A stretch of 64,000 bases of DNA, from positions 2,978,001 through 3,042,000 of the forward strand of contig NZ_CP038439.1 in the NCBI RefSeq assembly GCF_004683865.2, read 5' to 3'. Shown in pieces: positions 34,209 through 42,627 of the stretch (the first letter of the stretch is position 1; each line of letters opens with the position of its first letter). The translations under genes and the position numbers were made by a program. A model generated the notes under the pieces. It did no database searches. It was not told the origin of the DNA and was given only the letters and a program-made list of their open reading frames with translations. The stretch is from Paracoccus liaowanqingii (GTDB lineage: Bacteria > Pseudomonadota > Alphaproteobacteria > Rhodobacterales > Rhodobacteraceae).

Positions 34209-34673
34209 ATGCGCCTGATCCCCCTTGCCGCCGCCCTGCTGCTGATCGCCGCCCCCCTCGCCCGCGCCGACGAGATCGGCCGCGTCGGCGTGGACTGGGT
34301 CGGCAACGATGTCGTCATCGAGGCGATCCGCGACCCCGACGTGCCGGGCGTGACCTGCCATCTGGCCTATTTCAGCCGCTCGGTCCTGGATCGGCTGAGC
34401 CAGGGGAACTGGTTCGAGGATCCGTCGAACAGCGCCATCCAATGCGCGCGGACCGGACCCATCGACGCCTCGGGCTTGGATCCCGACAGCGACGGCGAGG
34501 ACGTGTTCAGCGAGGGCCGCTCTCTGGTCTTCAAGTCGCTGCGGGTGCGCCGCATCTGGGATGCCCAGAACCGGGTGCTGGTGTATCTGGCCCATGCCAG
34601 CCAGATCAGCGAGGGGTCCGCCAAGATGTCGATGGCGACGGTGCCCCTGGCCGAGGGCGACATCGCCCCCTGA
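34209..34673 (+). CDS. creA: CreA family exported protein
   Basis: A 154-residue protein with a clear signal peptide (MRLIPLAAALLLIAAPLARA, cleavage before DEIG). Mature features match the CreA family: EIGRVGVDWVGNDVVIEAI, DPDVPGVTCHLAYF, NSAIQCARTGPI and VFKSLRVRRIWD. CreA is a small periplasmic protein of unknown molecular function. It starts 4 bases after the upstream phosphatase stop, so the two are probably cotranscribed. Confidence 0.92.
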   Translation: MRLIPLAAALLLIAAPLARADEIGRVGVDWVGNDVVIEAIRDPDVPGVTCHLAYFSRSVLDRLSQGNWFEDPSNSAIQCARTGPIDASGLDPDSDGEDVFSEGRSLVFKSLRVRRIWDAQNRVLVYLAHASQISEGSAKMSMATVPLAEGDIAP

Positions 34674-34762
34674 GGGCCCGATGTGGACAGAATCGCCGTG
34701 GCGCGCTAGAGAACGCGCTGACCTGCGCGTGAACGCGGATCGTGACCGAAGGAAGCCCCCCG

Positions 34763-35095
34763 ATGCACAGCCAGAGCCGTCAAGCGAAGTACAGCCTGGG
34801 ACAGGTCGTGCGCCATCGCTCGCGGCCCTTTCGCGGGGTGATCTTCGACGTGGATCCCGAATTCGCCAATACCGAGGAATGGTACGCCTCCATCCCCGAG
34901 GACTCGCGGCCCCACAAGGACCAGCCCTTCTATCACCTGCTGGCCGAGACCGAGGCGACCTATTACGTGGCCTATGTGTCCGAGCAGAACCTGGAGCCCG
35001 ACGTGTCGGGCGAGCCGCTGGACCATCCGGAACTGGCCGACCGCTTCGGCGCCTTCGAGGATGGGCGCTATTACCTGTCCGGCCCGGTGAACTGA
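34763..35095 (+). CDS. hspQ: Heat shock protein HspQ
   Basis: A 110-residue HspQ. The conserved core runs from AKYSLGQVVRHRSRPFRGVI through DVDPEFANTEEWYASIPED and QPFYHLLAE to YVAYVSEQNLEPD. In enterobacteria HspQ is a heat-induced factor that modulates Lon protease. ATG 34763 follows AAGGAAG; an upstream in-frame GTG at 34742 is less likely because it would separate the gene from this ribosome site. Confidence 0.94.
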   Translation: MHSQSRQAKYSLGQVVRHRSRPFRGVIFDVDPEFANTEEWYASIPEDSRPHKDQPFYHLLAETEATYYVAYVSEQNLEPDVSGEPLDHPELADRFGAFEDGRYYLSGPVN

Positions 35096-35123
35096 CGGCA
35101 CCACGGTCGGGCGGCATGGCCGG

Positions 35124-35633
35124 TCACGTCGGCTCGGGCGGGACGAAGGGCAGGCTGAAGGCCAGGTAGTTGCGGCTGTCCTCGCGGTAATAGCACAGCG
35201 CCTGCGTCAGATCCTGGATCAGGAACCAGCCGAACCCGCCCTCGGGCAGATCGCCCGGGATCAGGGCGGGCAGGCTGCGCGGCAGGATGCAGCCCTCGGG
35301 CAGCGACACCCCGTCATCGGTCAGCGCGCAGGCCAGGCCGCCGTCATGGCGCACGATGCACAGGTGGATCACCGGCGGCCGGGCGACGGCCGGGGCGGGG
35401 TCGGGCCCTTCGAGCGGGGCGTGTTCGGTGACGTTGTTCATCACCTCGGCCAGGACCAGTTCCAGACGGCCGAGCGTGTCCTCGCTGACCTCGGGCAGGA
35501 ACCGCTGGCGCACGTCCTGCAGCGCGGCGCGCACCGTGACGGGGTTGGCGTCCAGCACGCGGTGGAACATCGGCTGCGCCCGGCATCTGGCCGGGCAGCC
35601 GATATCGGGGTCGGACCGTCCGGTGGCTGTCAT
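35124..35633 (-). CDS. ATP-binding anti-sigma factor-like protein (RsbW/SpoIIAB type)
   Basis: A 169-residue HATPase. The N box is visible in LELVLAEVMNNVTEHA, with the G1-type ALTDDGVSLP and the G2-type PEGGFGWFLIQDLTQAL, the small kinase fold of partner-switching regulators. It would phosphorylate the adjacent STAS protein and sequester a target, classically a sigma factor. ATG 35633 overlaps the STAS gene stop as ATGA; an internal ATG (MFHRVLDANP) is possible. No phosphatase or sigma factor gene is adjacent, so the output is unknown. Confidence 0.85.
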   Translation of the reverse strand: MTATGRSDPDIGCPARCRAQPMFHRVLDANPVTVRAALQDVRQRFLPEVSEDTLGRLELVLAEVMNNVTEHAPLEGPDPAPAVARPPVIHLCIVRHDGGLACALTDDGVSLPEGCILPRSLPALIPGDLPEGGFGWFLIQDLTQALCYYREDSRNYLAFSLPFVPPEPT

Positions 35634-35962
35634 GCATCGGGCTCCTTCTGGGCGGGAGGGGGCTGCAGGTCGAAGACGCTGTCCATCCGGGTCAGTCGGA
35701 AAACGCGTTCGACATTGGGCGTCAGCGCCGACAGGACCATCGCAAGATGCTGAGGCAGGCTCTTGCGGACGGCGATCATCGCGCCCAGGCCCGAACTGTC
35801 CATGAAATCGACTGCCGCCATGTCCAGCCGCACCGGCTTGCGGCAGGGGGCGACGATCTCTCGCAGCTTGTCCTTGAAGGGCGTGGCGATGGCGGCGTCG
35901 ATGCGCGCGTCCAGCACCTTGATGTGCAGATGGGTGTCGGCATCCTCGACGATGAACTGCAT
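35630..35962 (-). CDS. STAS-domain anti-sigma factor antagonist
   Basis: A 110-residue RsbV/SpoIIAA-type protein with the phosphorylation loop MDSSGLGA; the serine pair is at 56-57. ATG 35962 follows AAGGAAGGA at good distance. The gene overlaps the HATPase gene by four bases, so the antagonist and kinase are made together as in partner-switching modules. Confidence 0.92.
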   Translation of the reverse strand: MQFIVEDADTHLHIKVLDARIDAAIATPFKDKLREIVAPCRKPVRLDMAAVDFMDSSGLGAMIAVRKSLPQHLAMVLSALTPNVERVFRLTRMDSVFDLQPPPAQKEPDA

Positions 35963-36292
35963 GCGGGGTCCTTCCTTGCGCGGGTTCCTCAGCGCTAAGG
36001 CGGAAAGGTTGCGATCCGGTTAGCAAACGAGCCCTGCCGGAAAAAACTGCGGAAGAACCCGACGTCTCGAGCCCGCCGCAGGCCGCCCGCCCCGGCCACC
36101 GACTTAACATAAGTTGCACAATAATGCGGCAACGGCCCTCGGGCACCCGGACGCCGGCCCCGGCCCTGTCCCAAGGATGCGGAACTAACAGGCAACCGTT
36201 CCGGTTCTTCTGTGGACATCGCGGAACCGGGCGCGGATCATCAAGGTCACAGAACAGCCCGGACGGACAATGCGCCACAGAATGGGGGGATG
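35963..36292. other. Divergent intergenic region between the STAS gene and the ATP-grasp operon
   Basis: 330 bases with no gene. It has an A+T-rich patch with ACTTA-ACA-TAAGT (36102-36114). Near 36181 GGAAC-N17-GGTT resembles the alphaproteobacterial EcfG promoter (GGAAC-N16/17-CGTT) with one mismatch. It should contain promoters for both directions. Confidence 0.35.
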
Positions 36293-37702
36293 ATGAGTTA
36301 TTACAACGAGATGTTCGAGGGCGATCGCGTGCGCGATCCCTATGCCCGGCTTCGGGACTGGGTCGAGACGATGCCCGACGATTTCCGCCAGATGAAGCAG
36401 GCCGAGGCCGAGGCGCTGTTCCGACGCATCGGCATCACCTTCGCGGTCTATGGCGAGGGCGGCGATCCCGACCGGCTGATCCCCTTCGACATGATGCCCC
36501 GCGTGTTCGAGCAGGCCGAATGGCGCCGCCTTGAACGCGGCATCAAGCAGCGCGCCCGCGCCCTGAACGCCTTCCTGCGCGACGTCTATGGCCGCGGAGA
36601 GATCATCCGCGCCGGCCGCATCCCCGCGCGGCTCGTCTATCAGAACGAGGCCTACGAGAAATCCGTCGTGGGGGTCGTGCCGCCGCGCGGCATCTACTCC
36701 CACATCATCGGCATCGACCTTGTCCGCACCGCCAAGGACGAATTCTACGTGCTGGAGGACAATTGCCGCACGCCCTCGGGCGTCAGCTATATGCTGGAAA
36801 ACCGCGAGATCATGATGCGCATGTTCCCGCAGCTGTTCCGCAACAACCGGATCGAGCCGGTGGACCAGTACCCCGACCTGCTGCGCCGCACGCTGGAATC
36901 GGTGGCGCCTGCCAAGTGCAGCGACCGCCCCACCTGCGTGATCCTGACGCCGGGCCATTACAACAGCGCCTATTACGAGCACAGCTTCCTGGCCAACCTG
37001 ATGGGCGTCGAACTGGTCGAGGGGCAGGATCTGTTCGTGGACGGCGAATTCGTCTACATGCGCACCACCACGGGCCCCAAGCGCGTCGACGTGATCTATC
37101 GCCGGATCGACGATCCCTATCTGGACCCGCTGTGCTTCCGCCCCGATTCGATGCTGGGCATCCCGGGGCTGATGGATGTCTATCGCTCGGGCGGGGTGTC
37201 GATCTGTTCCGCGCCGGGAGCGGGCGTGGCCGACGACAAGGCCATCTACACCTTCGTCCCCGAGATGATCCGCTTCTATCTGGGCGAGGAACCGATCCTG
37301 AACAACGTCCAGACCTGGACGCTGTGGAAGGACGACGACTATCGCTATGTCATGGAGCACCTGCCCGAACTGGTGGTCAAGGAGGTCCATGGCTCGGGCG
37401 GCTACGGCATGCTGGTCGGCCCGAAATCCACGAAAGAGGAAATCGAGACCTTCCGCCTCAAGATCCAGGCCAATCCGTCGAACTACATCGCCCAGCCCAC
37501 GCTGGCCCTGTCCACCTGCCCGACCTTCGTGGACGAGGGCATCGCGCCCCGCCATGTCGATCTGCGGCCCTATTGCCTCTGCGGCGACCGGATCGAGCTG
37601 GTGCCGGGCGGGCTGACCCGCGTGGCGCTGCGCGATGGCAGCCTGGTCGTGAACTCGTCGCAGGGCGGGGGCGTCAAGGACACTTGGGTCCTGTCCGAAT
37701 GA
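36293..37702 (+). CDS. Circularly permuted ATP-grasp family protein
   Basis: A 469-residue member of the circularly permuted ATP-grasp family, predicted to form peptide or amide bonds. Recognisable segments are MSYYNEMFEGDRVRDPYA, RGIKQRARALNAFLRDVYG, FYVLEDNCRTPSGVSYMLEN, VKEVHGSGGYGMLVGP and RPYCLCGDRIELVPGG. Tandem ATGs occur at 36290 and 36293; the GGGGGG run upstream favours the second. It is followed 14 bases on by the alpha-E gene and then the transglutaminase gene, a known conserved trio often linked to the Anbu protease. The biochemical product is unknown. Confidence 0.93.
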   Translation: MSYYNEMFEGDRVRDPYARLRDWVETMPDDFRQMKQAEAEALFRRIGITFAVYGEGGDPDRLIPFDMMPRVFEQAEWRRLERGIKQRARALNAFLRDVYGRGEIIRAGRIPARLVYQNEAYEKSVVGVVPPRGIYSHIIGIDLVRTAKDEFYVLEDNCRTPSGVSYMLENREIMMRMFPQLFRNNRIEPVDQYPDLLRRTLESVAPAKCSDRPTCVILTPGHYNSAYYEHSFLANLMGVELVEGQDLFVDGEFVYMRTTTGPKRVDVIYRRIDDPYLDPLCFRPDSMLGIPGLMDVYRSGGVSICSAPGAGVADDKAIYTFVPEMIRFYLGEEPILNNVQTWTLWKDDDYRYVMEHLPELVVKEVHGSGGYGMLVGPKSTKEEIETFRLKIQANPSNYIAQPTLALSTCPTFVDEGIAPRHVDLRPYCLCGDRIELVPGGLTRVALRDGSLVVNSSQGGGVKDTWVLSE

Positions 37703-37716
37703 GAGGGGGAGCCACA

Positions 37717-38673
37717 ATGCTCAGCCGTACCGCATCGAACCTGTTCTGGATGGGCCGCAACCTGGAACGGGCCGAGACCGCCGCCCGTCTGCTGGACGTG
37801 GGCCAGCGGATCACGCTCCTGCCCAACACCGAGCTGGGCTATCAGAACGAATGGAACTCGCTGCTGCAGGCCTCGGGCAGCTCGGACTTGTTCCGCGAGA
37901 AATACGGCGACATCACCCAGGAGAACATCGAGGAATTTATCTTCTTCGACCGCGCCAACCCCTCCTCGGTGGCCAGCTGTTTGGAAAAGGCCCGCGAATC
38001 GGGACGCATCGTGCGCACGGCCCTGACCAGCCAGGTCTGGGACGCGCTGAACGTGTCCTACCAGGAACTGCGCAAGATCGAGCGGCTGCCCCGGTCCAAG
38101 CTGGACACGGCCTCGCTGACCGATTTCACCACCGGCCACACCTCGACCGTGCGCGGCGCGATCAACGCGACCCAGCTCAGGAATGACGGCTGGCACTTCA
38201 TGAACCTGGGCTATGGCCTGGAGCGGGCCGACGCCACGGCCCGCCTGCTGGACGTGAAGTACTTCGTCCTGCTCCCGCGGATCGAGTTCGTGGGCTCGGG
38301 CCTCGACACCTATCAGTGGCAGGTGATCCTGCGCGCGCTGTCCGCGCACCGGGCCTATCACTGGGCCTATGGCGGCGACATCACCGCGGGACAGGTGGCC
38401 GATTTCCTGATCCTGAACGGCGAGTCCCCCCGCGCGCTGATCACCTCGCTCTACGAGACGGTCTGGCATTTGGAAGGGCTGGCGCGGCGCTACGGCGACG
38501 GCGTGCCGATCTCGGCCCGCGACAAGGCGCGCGAGGTGCTGACCGCGCTGCAGGCCCGCGACATCGAGATGATCTTCGACGAGGGGCTGCACGAATTTCT
38601 CAGCTGGTTCATCCGCGAACTGGCCGAGATCTCGAATTTGGTGCACCAGGATTACCTGCTGGGAGGGGCGTGA
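37717..38673 (+). CDS. Alpha-E domain protein
   Basis: A 318-residue mainly helical protein of the alpha-E family, with MLSRTASNLFWMGRNLERAETAARLLD at the N-terminus and a partly similar GYGLERADATARLLD further on. No enzymatic motif is known to me; the family occurs almost only beside the circularly permuted ATP-grasp and transglutaminase genes. ATG 37717 follows GAGGGGGAG. It lies 14 bases after the ATP-grasp gene and 3 bases before the transglutaminase gene. Confidence 0.93.
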   Translation: MLSRTASNLFWMGRNLERAETAARLLDVGQRITLLPNTELGYQNEWNSLLQASGSSDLFREKYGDITQENIEEFIFFDRANPSSVASCLEKARESGRIVRTALTSQVWDALNVSYQELRKIERLPRSKLDTASLTDFTTGHTSTVRGAINATQLRNDGWHFMNLGYGLERADATARLLDVKYFVLLPRIEFVGSGLDTYQWQVILRALSAHRAYHWAYGGDITAGQVADFLILNGESPRALITSLYETVWHLEGLARRYGDGVPISARDKAREVLTALQARDIEMIFDEGLHEFLSWFIRELAEISNLVHQDYLLGGA

Positions 38674-38676
38674 GCC

Positions 38677-39486
38677 ATGAAGCTGCGCATTTCGCACGAG
38701 ACCGTCTATCGCTACGACCAGCCGATCCGCAACCTGGTGCAAAGCCTGCGCCTGACCCCCTCGGTCTTCGAGGGGCAGAAGATGCACGACTGGACGATCG
38801 ACGTGTCGGGCGGCATCCGGGGGCCGGGCTTCCGCGACGGTGCCGGCGACTGGATCGAGGGCTGGACCGTGCGCGGCCCGGTCGATCATGTGACCATCCG
38901 CATCGACGGGCGCATCGACACCCGCGACATGGCGGGCGTGCTGCGCGGCCATCGCGAGATGATCAACCCGCTGACCTATCTGCGCGACACCTCGGTCACC
39001 CGCCCCGACCCGGCGCTGCGCGAGCTGGCCTTCGGCATCACCGGCACGACCGACCAGCTGGACCTGGCGCACAAGCTGTCGGCGGCGGTCAGCGACCGCA
39101 TCGCTTTCCGCCCCGGCGTCACCCAGACCGGCACCACCGCCGCCCAGGCCTTGGCCCTGGGCGAGGGCGTCTGCCAGGACCACACCCATGCGCTGACCGC
39201 TCTGGCGCGCCTGCGCGGCCTGCCCGCGCGCTACGTCTCGGGCTACCTGCACTCGACCATCGACGGGCAGGCCCATGACGCCGCCCATGCCTGGGCCGAG
39301 ATCCAGGTCGAGGGGCTGGGCTGGATCGGCTTTGATGCGGCCAACCGCTGCTGCCCGGACGAACGCTATGTCCGGCTCGGCTCGGGCCTCGATTCCGCCG
39401 ACGCCGCCCCGATCCGCGGCATCGCCATGGGCACCGGCGCCGAGGAACTCGACGTCAGCGTCCGGGTCGAGGAGATGCCGCAGTAG
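38677..39486 (+). CDS. Transglutaminase-like cysteine peptidase
   Basis: A 269-residue transglutaminase-fold protein with a beta-rich N-terminal region typical of the bacterial family. The catalytic triad is visible as C166 (EGVCQDHTH), H204 (AHAWAEI) and D220 (GFDAAN). Bacterial members mostly act as proteases or peptide-modifying enzymes rather than cross-linkers. It closes the three-gene operon and is followed by repeat copy B. Confidence 0.94.
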   Translation: MKLRISHETVYRYDQPIRNLVQSLRLTPSVFEGQKMHDWTIDVSGGIRGPGFRDGAGDWIEGWTVRGPVDHVTIRIDGRIDTRDMAGVLRGHREMINPLTYLRDTSVTRPDPALRELAFGITGTTDQLDLAHKLSAAVSDRIAFRPGVTQTGTTAAQALALGEGVCQDHTHALTALARLRGLPARYVSGYLHSTIDGQAHDAAHAWAEIQVEGLGWIGFDAANRCCPDERYVRLGSGLDSADAAPIRGIAMGTGAEELDVSVRVEEMPQ

Positions 39487-39497
39487 ACCGGCCTCCC

Positions 39498-39550
39498 CCT
39501 TCATCTTGGCGAAAATATCCCGCGGGGGTCCGGGGGCGCGAAGCCCCCGG
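39498..39550. repeat. Dispersed intergenic repeat, copy B
   Basis: TTCATCTTGG-CG-AAAATATCC, then CGCGGGGGTCC and a hairpin CCGGGGGC-GCGAA-GCCCCCGG (39530-39550). The same order of blocks occurs at 31720-31774 (opposite strand) and 42475-42530. Read on the minus strand it is a hairpin followed by ATATTTTC, a plausible terminator for the converging nucleotidase gene. Confidence 0.75.
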
Positions 39551-39579
39551 TGCGGCCCCGTCCCCCGGTCCGGCCGCCG

Positions 39580-41541
39580 TCACAGGGTGATGCGATAGCG
39601 CGCGAACCCCTCCGCCGTCTCGCCCGCGGGCTCGATCCGCAGCGCCGTGACATCGTCCAGATAGGCTGCCGACCCCGGCCCCGTCTCGAACAGGACCGAA
39701 GCCCCCTCCAGCGGCGCGAACGACCAGTTCCCGTCCGCCGCCGGATCAATGACCCCCTGCTCGACGATATGGCGCACGATGACGTCGCGGTTCGTGTCCG
39801 GCCCCTCGAAGACGATGGTCGTCCCGTCCGCCCCCGGAAACGCCCCCCCGCCCGAGGCGCGGTAGTTGTTGGTGGCGATGATGAACTCCGCTTCCGGATC
39901 GACCGGCTGCCCGTCGAAGGCCAGGTCTGTGATGCGGTTCGCCTCCGGATCCGCGACCGCCCCCTCGCCGTCGAAGCGCGCGGGCTGCGACAGGTCGATC
40001 CGATAGGTCACCCCGTCGATCACGTCGAAATTGAAGCTGGGAAATTCGGGGTTCAGCAGCGGCTGGTCGGCCTCGCCCGGCACGATCCGGTTGAAGGCCC
40101 CGGCGCTGCGCTCCAGCCAGTCCTTGACCTCTGCACCGGTGACGCGCACCGCGCGGATGGTGTTGGGATACAGATAGAGGTCCGCCACGTTGCGGATGGC
40201 GATATCGCCCGCCGGCACGTCGGTGAAATAGTCCGGCCCCCCGCGCCCGCCCGCCTTGAAGGGCGCCGCTGCCGACAGGATCGGCAGCCCCTCATGCGCG
40301 GTCCCCGCCAGCATCTGCGCGATGTACCAGCTTTGCGCGTTCGAGACGACCTGCACCGACGGATCGTCCGCCACCATCGCGAAATAGCTGTAGAGCGCCG
40401 CGCTGGTCTGACCCACCGGGCGGCGCACATAGTCCAGCGTCTCCTGATGCTCGGCCGCCGTGGCCTCCTCGATAGCCGCTACGCTCTCGACCAGGGGAAC
40501 GACCGCGTTCTCGGCGTCGCGCTCGGAAATCGGGCGCGCCTCGACCTCGTGGCCGGCCACGACCCATCCGTCGCCCTGTCGCTGCAGCAGCAGATCGACC
40601 AGCCCCATATGCGATCCCCAGAACCCGGCCATCACCCCGGGCTTGCCGCCGATGGTGCCGGCGGCCACGTCCACGCCCTCGGCCTCCTCGTAATCCGGGC
40701 CGGGAAAGACCCGGTGCGAATGCCCGGTCAGGATGACGTCGATCCCCTCGACCCCGGCCAGCGGGATGGCCGCGTTCTCCATCCCCGGCTCGTGCGCCAC
40801 GGCGCCGATCCCCGAATGGCACAGCGCGATGACCAGATCGACGCTCTCGGCGCGCAGCCGCGGCACCCAGGCCTCGGCCGCCTCGACGATGTCGCGGGCG
40901 GTCACGCGGCCCTCCAGATGGGCGCGGTCCCATTGCATGATCTGCGGCGGCACGAAGCCGATGATGCCGATGCGGATCGGATGGGCCTCGCCCGCCCCGT
41001 CGACCAGTTCGCGCTCCAGCACGGCATAGGGCGGCAGCAGCGTCGCGCCGCTCTCCTCGACGATCTCGACATTGGCGCAGACCACCGGCCAGCCGGCGCC
41101 CGCCAAGCTGCGCTCCAGGAACTCCAGCCCATAGTTGAACTCGTGATTGCCAAGCGTGCCGCCGTCATAGCCCAGGGCGTCCATCGCCTGGATGACCGGA
41201 TGGGACGCGCCCTCGGGCATGCCGCGCTCATAGGCGATATAATCGCCCATCGGGTTGCCCTGCAGGAAATCGCCATTGTCCAGCAGCAGGCTGTTGGTCG
41301 CCTCGGCCCGCACGGCAGTGACCAGGGCCGCGGTCCGCGACAGGCCCACCGTGTCGATGGCCCGGTCGGCGTAATAGTCGTAGGGCCACACATGGACGTG
41401 CAGGTCGGTCGTCTCCATGATCCGCAGATGCGCCTGCCCCGCCTCGGCGCGGGCGGAATAGGGATGCAGAACCATCAGCGACAGCCCGGCGGCCCCCGAA
41501 GACAGGAACCCGCGGCGCGACAGGACGAAGATCTTGGTCAT
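39580..41541 (-). CDS. Tat-exported 5'-nucleotidase / 2',3'-cyclic nucleotide phosphodiesterase
   Basis: A 653-residue periplasmic nucleotidase of the CpdB/UshA family. A twin-arginine signal ([19 protein letters not shown]) precedes the metallophosphoesterase domain with [26 protein letters not shown] and [10 protein letters not shown] 5'-nucleotidase C-terminal domain follows ([15 protein letters not shown]). The closest pattern is the bifunctional 2',3'-cyclic phosphodiesterase/3'-nucleotidase. ATG 41541 is preferred to ATG 41550 because AAGGAA is then 8 bases away. It sits on the opposite strand, splitting the ATP-grasp/transglutaminase operon from anbu. Confidence 0.92.
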   Translation of the reverse strand: MTKIFVLSRRGFLSSGAAGLSLMVLHPYSARAEAGQAHLRIMETTDLHVHVWPYDYYADRAIDTVGLSRTAALVTAVRAEATNSLLLDNGDFLQGNPMGDYIAYERGMPEGASHPVIQAMDALGYDGGTLGNHEFNYGLEFLERSLAGAGWPVVCANVEIVEESGATLLPPYAVLERELVDGAGEAHPIRIGIIGFVPPQIMQWDRAHLEGRVTARDIVEAAEAWVPRLRAESVDLVIALCHSGIGAVAHEPGMENAAIPLAGVEGIDVILTGHSHRVFPGPDYEEAEGVDVAAGTIGGKPGVMAGFWGSHMGLVDLLLQRQGDGWVVAGHEVEARPISERDAENAVVPLVESVAAIEEATAAEHQETLDYVRRPVGQTSAALYSYFAMVADDPSVQVVSNAQSWYIAQMLAGTAHEGLPILSAAAPFKAGGRGGPDYFTDVPAGDIAIRNVADLYLYPNTIRAVRVTGAEVKDWLERSAGAFNRIVPGEADQPLLNPEFPSFNFDVIDGVTYRIDLSQPARFDGEGAVADPEANRITDLAFDGQPVDPEAEFIIATNNYRASGGGAFPGADGTTIVFEGPDTNRDVIVRHIVEQGVIDPAADGNWSFAPLEGASVLFETGPGSAAYLDDVTALRIEPAGETAEGFARYRITL

Positions 41542-41731
41542 GGTCGTCATTCCTTGGTGATGTCCGGCGCAGGATGGGCGATTTCCGCGCCCGCGGCGAC
41601 CCACAGTTTGATGACAGGCGCCGGGCTGCCACCCGGGCGGGCATTCCCGCCCCCTCATCCGAAACGAGCGATTGCGCCCCCCGCGCCCCGGTCCTAGTCT
41701 TCGCCGGATCGAGAAACGGAAAGACATGCCG

Positions 41732-42457
41732 ATGACCTATTGCGTCGGGCTGAAACTGGACGCCGGACTGGTGCTGCTGTCGGACACCCGCACCAATGCG
41801 GGGCTGGACAACATCTCGTGCTATCGCAAGATGTTCTTCTTCGAGAACCCGGGCGAACGCATCATCACGATCATGACGGCGGGCTCGCTCTCGGTCACCC
41901 AGACCACCATCGCGCGCCTCGACGAGGCGATCGAGGACGAACTGGCCGACGAGACGACCTCGATCCTCAAGGCGCCCACCATGCTGCGCGTGGCCACGAT
42001 CATCGGCGACACGCTGACCCGCACCCGGCGCGAGATCGCCGAACAGTGCCGCGACCTGAAACAGCAGGCTTCGGCCAGCATGATCGTGGGCGGGCAGCGC
42101 GCCGGCGGCGACATGCGCCTCTTCCTGATCTATCCCGAGGGCAACTTCATCGAGGCCACCGAGGACACGCCCTTCCTGCAGATCGGCGAACACAAGTACG
42201 GCAAGCCGATCCTCGACCGGGTGGTGACCCCTGCCACCAGTCTGGCCGATGCGCAGAAGGCGGTGCTGCTGTCCATGGATTCGACCCTGCGCTCGAACCT
42301 GTCTGTCGGCATGCCGCTGGACATGGCGGTGATCGAACAGGGCGCCTGCGCCGTGACCACCCGCCGCCGCATCCTGGACGGCGACCCCGACTTCGCGCAG
42401 ATGAGCGCCGCCTGGTCCGCCGCCCTGCGCGACAGCTTCGTCAAGGTCACCATCTGA
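41732..42457 (+). CDS. Anbu proteasome-like peptidase
   Basis: A 241-residue Ntn hydrolase of the Anbu (ancestral beta subunit) family, an HslV/proteasome relative. The frame starts [21 protein letters not shown], with SASMIVGGQ and [12 protein letters not shown] as further family segments. ATG 41732 is chosen over ATG 41726 because removal of its methionine exposes a threonine, the expected catalytic residue, and because GGAAAG is then better spaced. Anbu is known to co-occur with the ATP-grasp, alpha-E and transglutaminase genes found at 36293-39486. Confidence 0.93.
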   Translation: MTYCVGLKLDAGLVLLSDTRTNAGLDNISCYRKMFFFENPGERIITIMTAGSLSVTQTTIARLDEAIEDELADETTSILKAPTMLRVATIIGDTLTRTRREIAEQCRDLKQQASASMIVGGQRAGGDMRLFLIYPEGNFIEATEDTPFLQIGEHKYGKPILDRVVTPATSLADAQKAVLLSMDSTLRSNLSVGMPLDMAVIEQGACAVTTRRRILDGDPDFAQMSAAWSAALRDSFVKVTI

Positions 42458-42474
42458 CCCCTCGGCGACCCCCG

Positions 42475-42530
42475 CCTTCATCTTGGCGGAAATATCCCGG
42501 GGGAGTCCGAAGGACGGGGGCAGCGCCCCC
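42475..42530. repeat. Dispersed intergenic repeat, copy C
   Basis: TTCATCTTGG-CGG-AAATATCC, then CGGGGGAGTCC and a hairpin GGGGGC-AGC-GCCCCC (42516-42530). It has the same block order as copies at 31720-31774 and 39498-39550. It lies after anbu and before the malic enzyme gene. Confidence 0.72.
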
Positions 42531-42627
42531 CTCAGCCCCTCCGTCGGCGCCCCCGCCGGGCATGCGCGTTGATGCGGCAGGGATGACGCGCTAAGCAGAC
42601 GCGACGTAATGCCCAAGGGGGGACCCC

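Noticed and set aside
36181..36206. Firm EcfG promoter call upstream of the ATP-grasp gene
   Set aside because: One mismatch in the -10, and the presence of EcfG in this organism is not known; kept only as a note in the gap entry.
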